DNA of 53,734 nucleotides from Actinomycetota bacterium (GCA_009886115.1 VFJJ01000053.1:1-53734), one strand, 5' to 3'. Numbered from the stretch's first letter, positions 1-7,530 are shown. Notes: generated from the sequence alone by a model not told the origin. A program made the numbers and translations.

Positions 1-1
1 G

Positions 2-61
2 GTCGCCGACATCACGGTGGCCGAGGTCACGGTGGCCGACGTCGAGCACCGGGCTTTGTGA
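2..61 (+). CDS. C-terminal end of an upstream gene (partial)
   Basis: The window opens inside a reading frame that runs without a stop to TGA at 59-61. Its last 19 residues are VADITVAEVTVADVEHRAL, with a short repeat of the form VAxxTVA. The stop overlaps the GTG start of the next gene as GTGA, the usual sign of translational coupling. Too little is visible to name the protein. Operon membership with the CysQ-like gene is inferred only from the overlap. Confidence 0.45.
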   Translation, partial: VADITVAEVTVADVEHRAL

Positions 62-1122
62 GCATCACCGGCGACGATCCCCGCGCCGACCCGCTCGACG
101 GGGCCCTCGATCCCCGACGGGCCCGGCCCCATCCCAGCCGCTTCCCGCCCGACGCCCCCGGTTACGACGAGGCGCTGCGCCGCCATCGGGTGGCCATCGA
201 CGAAGGCGACCCCGGCTATCTCGACCCGGTGAGCGGGTTGTTCGTGCTGACGGCCGCCCACCACGCCGACCGGGGCACCTGCTGCGAACAGGGCTGCCGC
301 CACTGCCCCTATATCTGGGATCGCCCGGACGCCGCGCTCGAGGCCATCCCCGCGAGCGAGCAGACCCTCGTCAGCGACGACGATCACCGCATCGCCGTCC
401 AGGTCGCGCACACGACCGGCGTGATGCTGGTCGCGCTCCGAACCGAGCTCACCGGGCGCGGTGTGCACCCGTTCACCGTGCGCGACGAGGGCGACCGGCT
501 CGCCCACCACCACATCATCGACGCGCTGGCCCTGGCCCGCTCGGGCGACCACGTGTTGTCGGAGGAGGGCTATCCCGATCCCGCGCGCCTCCTGGCCCGC
601 CGCGTGTGGATCGTCGACCCGCTCGACGGCACACGCGAGTACGGGATCCCCGGGCGCCCCGATTGGGCCGTGCACATCGCCCTCACGGTCGACGGGCGAC
701 CGGCCGCGGGTGCCGTCGCCCTTCCCGCAATGGGGCTGGTGTTCGGAACGTCACCCGCGCACGCCACACCCGAGCGGCCCGACGGGCGACCGTTGCGCAT
801 CGCCTGCTCGCGCACCCATCCCGCGGGCGCTGCGGTGTACGTGGCGAGGAAGCTCGACGGGGAGCTGGTGCCGATCGGCTCGGCGGGGGCGAAGGCCATG
901 GCCGTGGTGATGGGCGACTGCGACGCCTACATCCACCACGGCGGCCAGTACGAGTGGGACTCGTGCGCTCCCGCAGCCGTGGCCGCCGCCGCCGGGATGC
1001 ACACCTCGCGTCTCGACGGCTCTCCCTTGCGCTACAACCGGCCCGACCCCTGGCTCCCCGATCTCCTGATCTGTCGTCCCGAGCTGGCCGAGCCCATCCT
1101 CGATCTCGTCCTCAACGGCTGA
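58..1122 (+). CDS. DUF5522 domain fused to a CysQ/inositol-monophosphatase-family phosphatase
   Basis: Residues 51-85 form a DUF5522 module with four cysteines (C75, C76, C80, C83) in the pattern CC-x3-C-x2-C followed by Pro-Tyr. Residues about 100-354 are a Mg-dependent inositol-monophosphatase-fold phosphatase. It has the metal-binding Glu pair at 169-170, the DPLDGT motif at 187-192 and the second metal motif WDSCAP at 300-305. CysQ-type members hydrolyse 3'-phosphoadenosine 5'-phosphate to AMP in sulfate assimilation; others act on inositol phosphate. The C-terminal fold is clear, the substrate is not. The GTG start at 58 overlaps the previous stop. DUF5522 is normally a small stand-alone protein, so the fusion is unusual. 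Confidence 0.85.
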   Translation: MSITGDDPRADPLDGALDPRRARPHPSRFPPDAPGYDEALRRHRVAIDEGDPGYLDPVSGLFVLTAAHHADRGTCCEQGCRHCPYIWDRPDAALEAIPASEQTLVSDDDHRIAVQVAHTTGVMLVALRTELTGRGVHPFTVRDEGDRLAHHHIIDALALARSGDHVLSEEGYPDPARLLARRVWIVDPLDGTREYGIPGRPDWAVHIALTVDGRPAAGAVALPAMGLVFGTSPAHATPERPDGRPLRIACSRTHPAGAAVYVARKLDGELVPIGSAGAKAMAVVMGDCDAYIHHGGQYEWDSCAPAAVAAAAGMHTSRLDGSPLRYNRPDPWLPDLLICRPELAEPILDLVLNG

Positions 1123-1125
1123 GCC

Positions 1126-1545
1126 TCAGTAGCTGCGGAGCTCGACCATGGTGTCGTCGGGGTCGAGCACGTAGATCGACCAGCCCGTTCCCCTGGCGCC
1201 GAAGCGTCGGGCGGGGCCGTCGACGACACGGAGCTCGCCGGGTGATGCGGCCACGGCGTCGACGACGCCGGGTTCGACCACGAGGCACAGGTGGTCGAGA
1301 TTGCGCACCCTGGGCGGCTCGGCGCCGGAGGGTGCGCCACCGCCCGCGACCTCCACCGGGATCAGGTCGATGATCGAGGTGGCGTCGATGCGGATCGACG
1401 GGAACGGCGCCTCGCCCCTTCGCCATTCCTCGACCCTGACCCCCGCCAGCCCGAGCACGTCGAGATACCAGGCGAGTGTGGTCTCGACGTCGGCACAGCG
1501 CAGCACCAGATGATCGAAGCCGATGACCTTGATCACCCCGCCCAT
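1126..1545 (-). CDS. VOC-family (glyoxalase/bleomycin-resistance fold) protein
   Basis: A 139-residue protein with two beta-alpha-beta-beta-beta halves. It has the metal-ligand positions of the vicinal oxygen chelate superfamily: His near the N-terminus (FDHLVLR), His in the second half (LDHLCLV) and Glu at the C-terminus (MVELRSY). An isomerase, dioxygenase or resistance role is possible; the substrate cannot be told from sequence. A GGGAGG Shine-Dalgarno lies 5 nt before the ATG. It converges on the CysQ-like gene with only 3 nt between the two stops and is divergent from the thioesterase. Confidence 0.8.
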   Translation of the reverse strand: MGGVIKVIGFDHLVLRCADVETTLAWYLDVLGLAGVRVEEWRRGEAPFPSIRIDATSIIDLIPVEVAGGGAPSGAEPPRVRNLDHLCLVVEPGVVDAVAASPGELRVVDGPARRFGARGTGWSIYVLDPDDTMVELRSY

Positions 1546-1621
1546 GGCGGCCTCCCGTTCACGTGACCCTGAACGCCAGTATGGTCCTCAAGCGGCGGGC
1601 AGATCATCAGGAGGGCCGTCG

Positions 1622-1987
1622 GTGACGATCGAGATCGGGATCACCAACGAAGCGGTGATCGACGTGACAGCCGACCTGGCTACCGACCATGCCGGACCGG
1701 GGGTGCTGTCGACGCCGGGGATGATCGGCCAGGTCGAGCGCATCTGTCAGGCCGCCACCGCGCAGCGCCTCCCCGATGGCCACACCACGGTCGGCGTGCA
1801 CGTGTGCATGAGCCACGAGGCGTCGGTCGCGGTGGGTGGGCACGTCACGATCTCGGTGCGCCTGGCTGAGATCACCAAGCGCCGCTTGACGTTCGAGATC
1901 GAGGTGACCGACCCCGCGTCGGGTCGTATCGTCAGCCGAGGCACCCATCAACGGGCGATCGTCGACACCCGGAGGTTCGGATCATGA
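1622..1987 (+). CDS. FlK-like hotdog thioesterase
   Basis: A 121-residue hotdog-fold protein. It matches the fluoroacetyl-CoA thioesterase FlK and its many non-fluorinated relatives, with conserved STPGMI near the N-terminus, a VGxxV strand, RRLTFEIEV and GTHQRAIVD at the C-terminus. The family hydrolyses small acyl-CoA esters. The GTG start is fixed by a perfect AGGAGG at 1609-1614, 7 nt upstream; a longer frame from 1523 lacks a ribosome site. Its stop overlaps the cupin start (ATGA), so the two genes are probably co-translated. The acyl-CoA substrate is unknown. Confidence 0.8.
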   Translation: MTIEIGITNEAVIDVTADLATDHAGPGVLSTPGMIGQVERICQAATAQRLPDGHTTVGVHVCMSHEASVAVGGHVTISVRLAEITKRRLTFEIEVTDPASGRIVSRGTHQRAIVDTRRFGS

Positions 1988-2424
1988 ATGACCCCAGCGA
2001 CACGACGGCGCCGACGACCGCCGGGCCCTTCCGCCGCTTCGCCGAGGTGCCGTGGGTCGACGAGGTCGCCTACGGACGGGTACCGGCCGAGCTCGCCGCC
2101 GAGGCCATGGCAGCGGGAGCGCTGCGCAAGTTCGTGACCCGGGGCGAAGAAGGCCTCTACGTGCAGTACTCGACGATGCCCGCCGGGTACCGGGTGGCGC
2201 CGCACACGCACACCCAGGGCGAGGTGCTCTTCGTGCTGCGCGGAGGCTGCGTCGTCGAGCCCGGCGCCACGGCACTGGGGCCGAACGACTCCGCCGTCGT
2301 GCCCGCCGGCGAGGAGTACGGCTTCACCTGCGGCCCGGACGGGATGGACTTCCTCACCATCCGCGCCGGCGACGCCATCTTCCAGCTGTCAGCGTCAGAC
2401 CCCGTATCCGGGGCGCCACGCTGA
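1984..2424 (+). CDS. Single-domain cupin protein
   Basis: A 146-residue cupin. Motif 1 is PHTHTQGEVLFVLRG (two His and a Glu as metal ligands). The second motif is weak (PAGEEYGFTC), lacking an obvious His, so metal binding may be altered. It could be a small-molecule dioxygenase, isomerase or sensor. It starts in an ATGA overlap with the thioesterase. The last 13 residues (from QLSA) and the stop codon are encoded by a palindromic repeat element at 2386-2427. That tail is therefore probably not part of the ancestral cupin. Confidence 0.8.
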   Translation: MNDPSDTTAPTTAGPFRRFAEVPWVDEVAYGRVPAELAAEAMAAGALRKFVTRGEEGLYVQYSTMPAGYRVAPHTHTQGEVLFVLRGGCVVEPGATALGPNDSAVVPAGEEYGFTCGPDGMDFLTIRAGDAIFQLSASDPVSGAPR

Positions 2425-2440
2425 CATTTGGAGCAATGGG
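2386..2440 (+). repeat. Dispersed hairpin repeat, copy A
   Basis: Left arm CTGTCAGCGT (2386-2395), 22-nt spacer, right arm ACGCTGACAT (2418-2427), then TTTGGAGCAATGGG. The spacer folds into an inner stem closed by a TATC loop. A second copy with the same arm, spacer length and loop is at 45634-45683. The cupin stop codon lies inside the right arm. A short hairpin (GCGCG-AAC-CGCGC, 2440-2452) follows. It may act as a terminator or mobile palindrome; its function is inferred only. Confidence 0.75.
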
Positions 2441-2530
2441 CGCGAACCGCGCTGGTGCGCCTCAACCCCGCGTGCACCCTGACCGACGTGAGTGGTGGGC
2501 GGCTGGGACCTCATCGATGAGAGGCCCACC

Positions 2531-2629
2531 ATGAGCAAGCGCACCACCCTGGGAATCGTCTTCACCACCACCATGATCAGCCTCGCCGGCTTCGTCACGC
2601 CGGTGATCGGCTGGATCAAGTGGATCTGA
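2531..2629 (+). CDS. Putative 32-residue single-pass membrane peptide
   Basis: A short frame starts MSKRTTLGIVF and ends GWIKWI. It has a basic N-terminus, one hydrophobic helix of about 20 residues with a Thr-rich centre, and an aromatic/basic end, as expected of a small inner-membrane peptide. GAGAGG at 2519-2524 lies 6 nt before ATG. Its last 14 nt overlap the 3' end of the convergent LuxR-type gene. No family was recognised. Evidence is composition and ribosome site only. Confidence 0.4.
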   Translation: MSKRTTLGIVFTTTMISLAGFVTPVIGWIKWI

Positions 2630-5627
2630 GCTGACTGAGCTGTTGCGCCAGGCCAAGTCGGTGTGCCATCGCTGCGGCCTCGCCGCGGGTGGCCACACCG
2701 AGCTTGGCCAGGATGCTCGAGACGTGAGCCGCGACCGTTTTCGGGCTCACATAGAGTTGCGGCGCGATCTGCTTGTTGGTGAGGCCTTCGCACACGAGAG
2801 CCAGGACCTCGAGCTCTCGGATGCTGAGCCCGAACGGCGCTGACTCGGCCGGAGAGCTGGGCGGGTCGCGCAGGTCGATCTCGGTGTCTCCGAGATCGAG
2901 GCGGGCCCGGCGGGCGAGCAACTCGAGCTCTCCCTGGATCAGCCAGACGCCGAGCCCGGTCGCGGTCCGGTGAACCCTGCTCCCGATCGTGGCGCTCGCG
3001 GCGCGGTCACTGACACCAGCCAGGGCCTCGGCGGCCCGAAAGCCGCACACGAGTGCCTCGAGACCCAGCCCCACGCGTTCGAACTCCGCCTCCGCCATCA
3101 AGAAGAGTGCCGGATCGGCAGCGCCTCGGATCCGTCCCCGCTCCGCGTTCACCGCGACCTGGAACACCCGATCGAGGTCTTGCGCCGCCGGGGTGTCCGC
3201 TGCCCAGCTCGCGGTTTGGTGCAGTCGATCGGCGAGATCGCTCCTCTTGATCGCAGAGGCCTCGGCTTCGACGCGAACGGCCTCGAGCGCGACAACTCGG
3301 TTGTGGTACGTGCCACCGGTCTCGGCGATGACATCACAGGCCCGCTCCACTGCCGCGGTTGCGGCATCGATGTCGCCACGCCACCGCGCTATGGCCGATT
3401 CGAGCATGCAGATCCACACGACCGACTCGGGATCGTCATAGCTGCTCCCGATCTCGCGGGCGCGACGGCACTGGTCGTGCGCTCGCGCCAGGTCGCCTCT
3501 CCACAGCGCCAGCTGAGCCTCCGTGAGGTGCAAGCTGACCCCGTCGAGACCTGGAGCCTGCCAACCCCTGACGCGATCGAGGAGCTGATCGGTGCTTGCG
3601 AGATCACCGGTGTCGATGGCCAGCGCGGCGGCTGGAATGACCAACGATCGGATCCGCGATCGGCCGAGCCCGGCCCGCTCGACGAGCGCCAGGCCTTCCA
3701 ATGCGATGTCGACTGCTTCTGCTGCACGACCGTTGGCTGCGAGTACCGCCGCCCTGTTGCAGATGCTGCGGACGACGGCCTCGATCTCGTCGAAGTCCAT
3801 CGCCCTGACCCGAGCCTCCGACAGCAGCGGCTCGGCGCGCCCGAGATCGCCCTTCAGGCCGATCGCCGTCCCCAGCGTGCACAGGGCGTCCGCGGTCCCC
3901 GCTTCGAGAGCGACAACACCAGCAACGGCCAGCGCCTCTTCGGCCAGGGCGATCGCGGCATCGAATCTCGACTCGATGAGCAGGAGCTGGGCCTTCCAGG
4001 CCAGGGCGTGGAAGCGCTCCGGTGACGGCGGCTCGCCGGGGATCAGGGCCAGCCCGGCGGTGAGCTCGGTCATGCCGTCGCCGGCGGCGCCGCCGTACCA
4101 GAGACAGCGGCCGAGCTTGGCTCGCAGAAAACCGGAGCGCACGGGCAGCGACGAGGCGTCGACGAGCCCCACGGCCCGCCGAAGGTGGAGCTCGGCGCGA
4201 GCGAACTCGGCTTGGGCATCACAGACGCCGGCCGTCTCCGCCAAGGCCTGGGCGAGGTCGCAGCCGGCCAACGCCGGAGCTTCGGGCACCCGGTCCCACA
4301 GCCCGAGCGCCATCTCGAAGTGCTCGATGGCCTCCGACCGGGCGCCGACGGCGAGCTCGGCGCGGGCGGCCGCGAAGGCGGCTTCCAAAGCCCGGGGCAG
4401 ATCACCGGCGCCCGTCCAGTGGGCAGCCAGCTCGGCGGCCACGGCGCCCGGACCTTCGGCGCACAGCTCGGGCCGCGCCACGAGCGTCTCGGCCACCAGG
4501 CGGTGCAGGCCCGAGTGCTCGAAGGGCAGGAGTTCCTCGTCGACGGCTTCCTGCAAGAGGGCGTGGCGGAACGTGTAGACGGACGAGCCCCGCTCGGCCC
4601 GCAAGATCCCGAGGTCGGTGACTTCCCGCAGGCCCCGATGCAGCTCGGCCTGCGACAGGCCGTCGGCCGAGGCCACGGCGGCCAGCAACTCGTGGTGCAC
4701 GACCCGGCCGGCGACGGCGGCGGCCTTGAGCACGGTCATGGCTTCGTCGGACAGCCGGGTGAGGCGGCTGGCGAGGAAGCCCCGAAGCGAGTCGGGCAGC
4801 GCTGCACCGGCGCCCGGATGGGCGGCGACGAGCTCCTCGGCGAAGAACGGATTGCCCTCGGACCGTCGCCGCACGGCGTCGAGGAGCTCGGCCTCGAGCG
4901 CTCGTCCACCGAGGAGCTCGGTCGCCAGCTCGGCCACCTCGGCGTCGTCGAGTCCAGCCAGCAGGATCCGGGTGACCCGGGGCAGGCGTTCGAGCTCGGC
5001 CACGAGCGAGCGCAGGGGATGCCCTCGGTCGACGGCGTCGGCTCTGAGCGTGGCCACGATCAGGAGAGGCTCGGTGGTGAGGTTGCGGCCCAGGTACTCG
5101 AGCAGGTCGAGTGTGGAGCGGTCGGCCCAATGCACGTCCTCGAAGACGATCACCGTGGGTTGTCGGGCAGCGAGCGATCCGAACAGGCCCAACAGCGCGT
5201 CGAAGAGCCGATCGGTGTCGAGCCCCGCCTCGACGCCCGCCGCCGAGTCAGCTCCTCCCCCGCCGGTTCCCGTTCCCGCGGCACCTCCGGGCAGCAGCCG
5301 TCCGAGCGCGGGCCGCCACGGGTCGAGGATGCGTTCGACCAGTGCCGGAGGGCCGTCGTCGACGAGCTGACGCAGCACGCCGGCCACCGGTGCGAGCGCC
5401 GGAGCCCGGTCGAGGAACTGGACGCAATGGCCGATCAGCGCCCGGGCGTCGCCCCGAGCGGCCTCGCCCACGAGCTCGCCGACCAGGCGGGTCTTGCCGA
5501 TCCCGGCATCGCCTTCGACCATGACCAGCTGAGGATGACCCCCGGCGGCGGTCGCGAGCAGACCCCGAAGCGTGTCGAGATCGTCGACCCTCCCGATGAA
5601 GCGCTCACTCGTGGTTCGCCGAGCCAC
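2616..5627 (-). CDS. LAL-type LuxR-family transcriptional regulator (ATPase-TPR-HTH)
   Basis: A 1003-residue regulator of the large ATP-binding LuxR (LAL/MalT-like) class. Walker A GDAGIGKT is at 39-46 and Walker B VIVFEDVHWAD follows in an AAA_16/NACHT-like ATPase. A long alpha-helical TPR-like middle comes next, then a C-terminal LuxR winged helix from about residue 935 (SIRELEVLALVCEGLTNKQI...VSPKTVAAHV). Such proteins are ATP- and ligand-gated activators. The GTG start (5627) is followed by ARRTTSERFIGR, the normal N-terminus of the class. The gene is alone on its strand; the long upstream region holds repeats that may be its targets. The ligand is unknown. Confidence 0.93.
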   Translation of the reverse strand: MARRTTSERFIGRVDDLDTLRGLLATAAGGHPQLVMVEGDAGIGKTRLVGELVGEAARGDARALIGHCVQFLDRAPALAPVAGVLRQLVDDGPPALVERILDPWRPALGRLLPGGAAGTGTGGGGADSAAGVEAGLDTDRLFDALLGLFGSLAARQPTVIVFEDVHWADRSTLDLLEYLGRNLTTEPLLIVATLRADAVDRGHPLRSLVAELERLPRVTRILLAGLDDAEVAELATELLGGRALEAELLDAVRRRSEGNPFFAEELVAAHPGAGAALPDSLRGFLASRLTRLSDEAMTVLKAAAVAGRVVHHELLAAVASADGLSQAELHRGLREVTDLGILRAERGSSVYTFRHALLQEAVDEELLPFEHSGLHRLVAETLVARPELCAEGPGAVAAELAAHWTGAGDLPRALEAAFAAARAELAVGARSEAIEHFEMALGLWDRVPEAPALAGCDLAQALAETAGVCDAQAEFARAELHLRRAVGLVDASSLPVRSGFLRAKLGRCLWYGGAAGDGMTELTAGLALIPGEPPSPERFHALAWKAQLLLIESRFDAAIALAEEALAVAGVVALEAGTADALCTLGTAIGLKGDLGRAEPLLSEARVRAMDFDEIEAVVRSICNRAAVLAANGRAAEAVDIALEGLALVERAGLGRSRIRSLVIPAAALAIDTGDLASTDQLLDRVRGWQAPGLDGVSLHLTEAQLALWRGDLARAHDQCRRAREIGSSYDDPESVVWICMLESAIARWRGDIDAATAAVERACDVIAETGGTYHNRVVALEAVRVEAEASAIKRSDLADRLHQTASWAADTPAAQDLDRVFQVAVNAERGRIRGAADPALFLMAEAEFERVGLGLEALVCGFRAAEALAGVSDRAASATIGSRVHRTATGLGVWLIQGELELLARRARLDLGDTEIDLRDPPSSPAESAPFGLSIRELEVLALVCEGLTNKQIAPQLYVSPKTVAAHVSSILAKLGVATRGEAAAMAHRLGLAQQLSQLRST

Positions 5628-5694
5628 GACACCAGTCTGACGCCCTCACGCCCGGCGTCCAAGATGGCCACGCTGGCCTGCCGCGAACCGTTCG

Positions 5695-5713
5695 ATCTGG
5701 AGCAATGGTGCGA
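5695..5713 (+). repeat. Fragment resembling the 3' flank of hairpin repeat A
   Basis: TCTGGAGCAATGGTGCG closely matches the sequence after the right arm of copy A (2427-2444), and is likewise followed by a small hairpin (TGCG-AATGC-CGCA). The two similar stretches flank the LuxR-type gene and the small membrane peptide in direct orientation. The match is short and could be chance. Confidence 0.3.
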
Positions 5714-5747
5714 ATGCCGCACATCTGGTCGTTTCCACCACGCTCAC

Positions 5748-5768
5748 TGGTCATCTGACCGATGACCA
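5748..5768 (+). repeat. 17-bp direct repeat, copy 1, within a 21-bp palindrome
   Basis: TGGTCATCTGACCGATG occupies 5748-5764 and recurs exactly at 6086-6102. This copy also forms a 7-bp inverted repeat, TGGTCAT (5748-5754) and ATGACCA (5762-5768), and both copies contain GGTCA-TC-TGACC. The symmetry suggests a protein-binding site, perhaps for the adjacent LAL regulator; that link is inference. Confidence 0.55.
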
Positions 5769-5865
5769 GGAGCCCGGACGAGGCCACGATGGACCGGACG
5801 GGACCTTTGGCCGGCACCGATTCTCACGAACGGGTGGCCGATCTCCGTTACCGGTGCTGCACGCA

Positions 5866-5947
5866 CGATCGGGGGAGCACCGCCCCCGAGCCATGCTCTC
5901 CCGATCGCAGCGGCATGCGGGCCTGACGCCCACCCCGTCGGGCCCGC
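5866..5947 (+). ncRNA. Candidate structured RNA: two hairpins with C-rich loops
   Basis: Hairpin 1 has 14-nt arms at 5866-5879 and 5894-5907 (one mismatch) and a loop containing CCCCC. Hairpin 2 has 11-nt arms at 5917-5927 and 5937-5947 (one G-T pair) and the loop GCCCACCCC. They are 9 nt apart. Paired stem-loops with C-rich loops recall the actinobacterial 6C RNA motif, although neither loop shows six unbroken C residues. No convincing ORF covers the region. This is a structural guess, not an identification. Confidence 0.3.
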
Positions 5948-6085
5948 TTGTCGCGCCCGGACTCCCCCCGGCTCGCCCGGCCCTCCCGAGGCCGCCACCG
6001 GACCATGAGGACCTGGGCAATCCGACACAACGGTCGACACCGGACAGCTGGCGGCGACCAATAGGTCACTCCCGAGCCTCCCGAT

Positions 6086-6102
6086 TGGTCATCTGACCGA
6101 TG
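6086..6102 (+). repeat. 17-bp direct repeat, copy 2
   Basis: Exact second copy of the site at 5748-5764, 338 bp away and in the same orientation, including the inner palindrome GGTCA-TC-TGACC. It is followed by a run of seven C. Confidence 0.55.
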
Positions 6103-6127
6103 TCCCCCCCGCCACCGAGCCGCATCA

Positions 6128-6157
6128 TTGATCTCAGTTGATCGCAGTTGATCGCAC
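6128..6157 (+). repeat. Three tandem 10-bp units TTGATCKCAS
   Basis: TTGATCTCAG, TTGATCGCAG and TTGATCGCAC follow one another without gaps. A 10-bp period is close to one helical turn, so three protein monomers could bind on one face of the DNA. The array precedes a small hairpin, a ribosome site and an 8-codon frame. Confidence 0.5.
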
Positions 6158-6205
6158 CACACACAGCGAACCTCGGGGGTTCGCTCCGGCTCGGGAGGCA
6201 CGACG

Positions 6206-6232
6206 ATGTGTGACTTCGCCAAGATCCGCTAG
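6206..6232 (+). CDS. Possible 8-residue leader-like peptide
   Basis: ATG at 6206 has GGGAGG (6193-6198) 7 nt upstream and encodes MCDFAKIR before TAG. A hairpin GCGAACC/GGTTCGC (6166-6184) lies before it and a strong terminator hairpin 18 nt after it. No same-strand gene follows for 1.3 kb, so it is not an obvious attenuator leader. It may be a tiny expressed peptide, or part of a small RNA, or chance. Confidence 0.25.
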   Translation: MCDFAKIR

Positions 6233-6250
6233 ACCCATCACACCCATCAT

Positions 6251-6290
6251 CGATGAGACCCGGGGAACCCACCCTCCCCGGGTCTCATCG
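6251..6290 (+). terminator. Strong bidirectional terminator hairpin
   Basis: Perfect 15-bp arms CGATGAGACCCGGGG (6251-6265) and CCCCGGGTCTCATCG (6276-6290) with a 10-nt loop. It lies 6 nt past the stop of the minus-strand MFS gene and would also end any plus-strand transcript from the repeat region. There is no T tract, as is usual in high-GC actinobacteria. Confidence 0.8.
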
Positions 6291-6296
6291 CGTCCG

Positions 6297-7505
6297 TCAG
6301 TCCTCGGCGGCGAGAACGGGCGCGATCTGATCGCCCACCGTCGCCAGAGCGCCGACGACCACGACCACGCCGAGCACACACGCCATCGCCATCCGCACCC
6401 CGATGAGGTCGCTCAACACCCCCGCGACGAGGACGCCCAGCGCCTGGGCCCCCGTGAACGCAGCCTGGAGCACCCCGTAGACCGAGGCCCGCACCTCGTC
6501 GGGCACGATCACCGAGAAGACGCTGTTCGCGAAGACGGCAGTGGAGTAGACCAGCCCGATCGCGGCGAACCCGCCCAGAGCCAGCGCCAACGAGTCAGCC
6601 AAGGCCAGGCCCACCATCCCCAACGCGGCGCCCGCGGCCGCAACTGCGCCGATCCATCGCAGCGGGCTGCCCCGAGCCAGGTCGAACGGGATCACAACGG
6701 TGGCCACGATGGTCCCCAACGGGACCGCCGCCGAGAGGAGCCCCGCGGTTCCCGCGCCGCGATCGAGGATGTCGGAGGCGTACACGACCGCGAGCCCTGA
6801 CGCGGCCATGGCTCCGAAGACGAGGGTGCACGCGACGACGGTGACGGTTCTGATGGTTCCGGGACCGGCCACGACCCCGACTGCTGATCGGAGGGCCGAC
6901 GACGCGGTGTGCTCTTCGAGCGCAGCTTCTCGACCGATCCTCACCGACGCGACGAGCACCCCCGATACGACGAACGTCGATGCGTTCACGATGAGCGCCC
7001 AACGAACCCCCAGCACGCCCGTGAGGCCGCCACCGGCTGCGAAGCCCAGGAGCACGGCCCCGTAGCCCGTCATCGACCTGACCACGACCACGTTGTGGCG
7101 ATCTTCGACCGCCACCGACTCGGCGACGAGTGCACTTCGGGCCGCCTCGAACGGCGCCGATGCCGCCGAGGCCAGGAACGCCACGGCCAGCACCGCGAGC
7201 GGGGCTTCGATGAAGGCCAAGCCGACATAGAGAGCGGCTCGCACGACGTCGGTGACGATCATCACGGTGCGGCGCGGGAACCGATCGCCGTAGGTGCTGA
7301 GCCAGGGGCCGAGGCCCACCGTGGGGATGACCACCACGGCGAACGGAGACGCCGCCCAGGTGGCCGACCCCGTCCGATCGTGCAGGAGGATGGCGAGCGC
7401 GATCAGCGCGGCCCAGTCGCCCAGCTCACTGAGGATCTCGGCGATCCACAAACGCAGAACGTCGCGCGCCCACATCGGCCTCAGCAACGTCGACAGGCGC
7501 CCCAT
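6297..7505 (-). CDS. MFS transporter (EntS/MFS_3-like exporter)
   Basis: A 402-residue polytopic membrane protein with about 12 hydrophobic helices. It has the MFS_3 signature: an N-terminal WIAEILSELGDW helix and, after TM2, GDRFPRRTVMIVTDVVRA, the motif-A-like loop of this family. Family members export siderophores or drugs by proton antiport. It stands alone between the LAL regulator region and the divergent GGDEF-EAL gene. The substrate cannot be deduced. Confidence 0.88.
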   Translation of the reverse strand: MGRLSTLLRPMWARDVLRLWIAEILSELGDWAALIALAILLHDRTGSATWAASPFAVVVIPTVGLGPWLSTYGDRFPRRTVMIVTDVVRAALYVGLAFIEAPLAVLAVAFLASAASAPFEAARSALVAESVAVEDRHNVVVVRSMTGYGAVLLGFAAGGGLTGVLGVRWALIVNASTFVVSGVLVASVRIGREAALEEHTASSALRSAVGVVAGPGTIRTVTVVACTLVFGAMAASGLAVVYASDILDRGAGTAGLLSAAVPLGTIVATVVIPFDLARGSPLRWIGAVAAAGAALGMVGLALADSLALALGGFAAIGLVYSTAVFANSVFSVIVPDEVRASVYGVLQAAFTGAQALGVLVAGVLSDLIGVRMAMACVLGVVVVVGALATVGDQIAPVLAAED

Positions 7506-7530
7506 GATCCCCCAGGCTCGTGTCCCGGCA

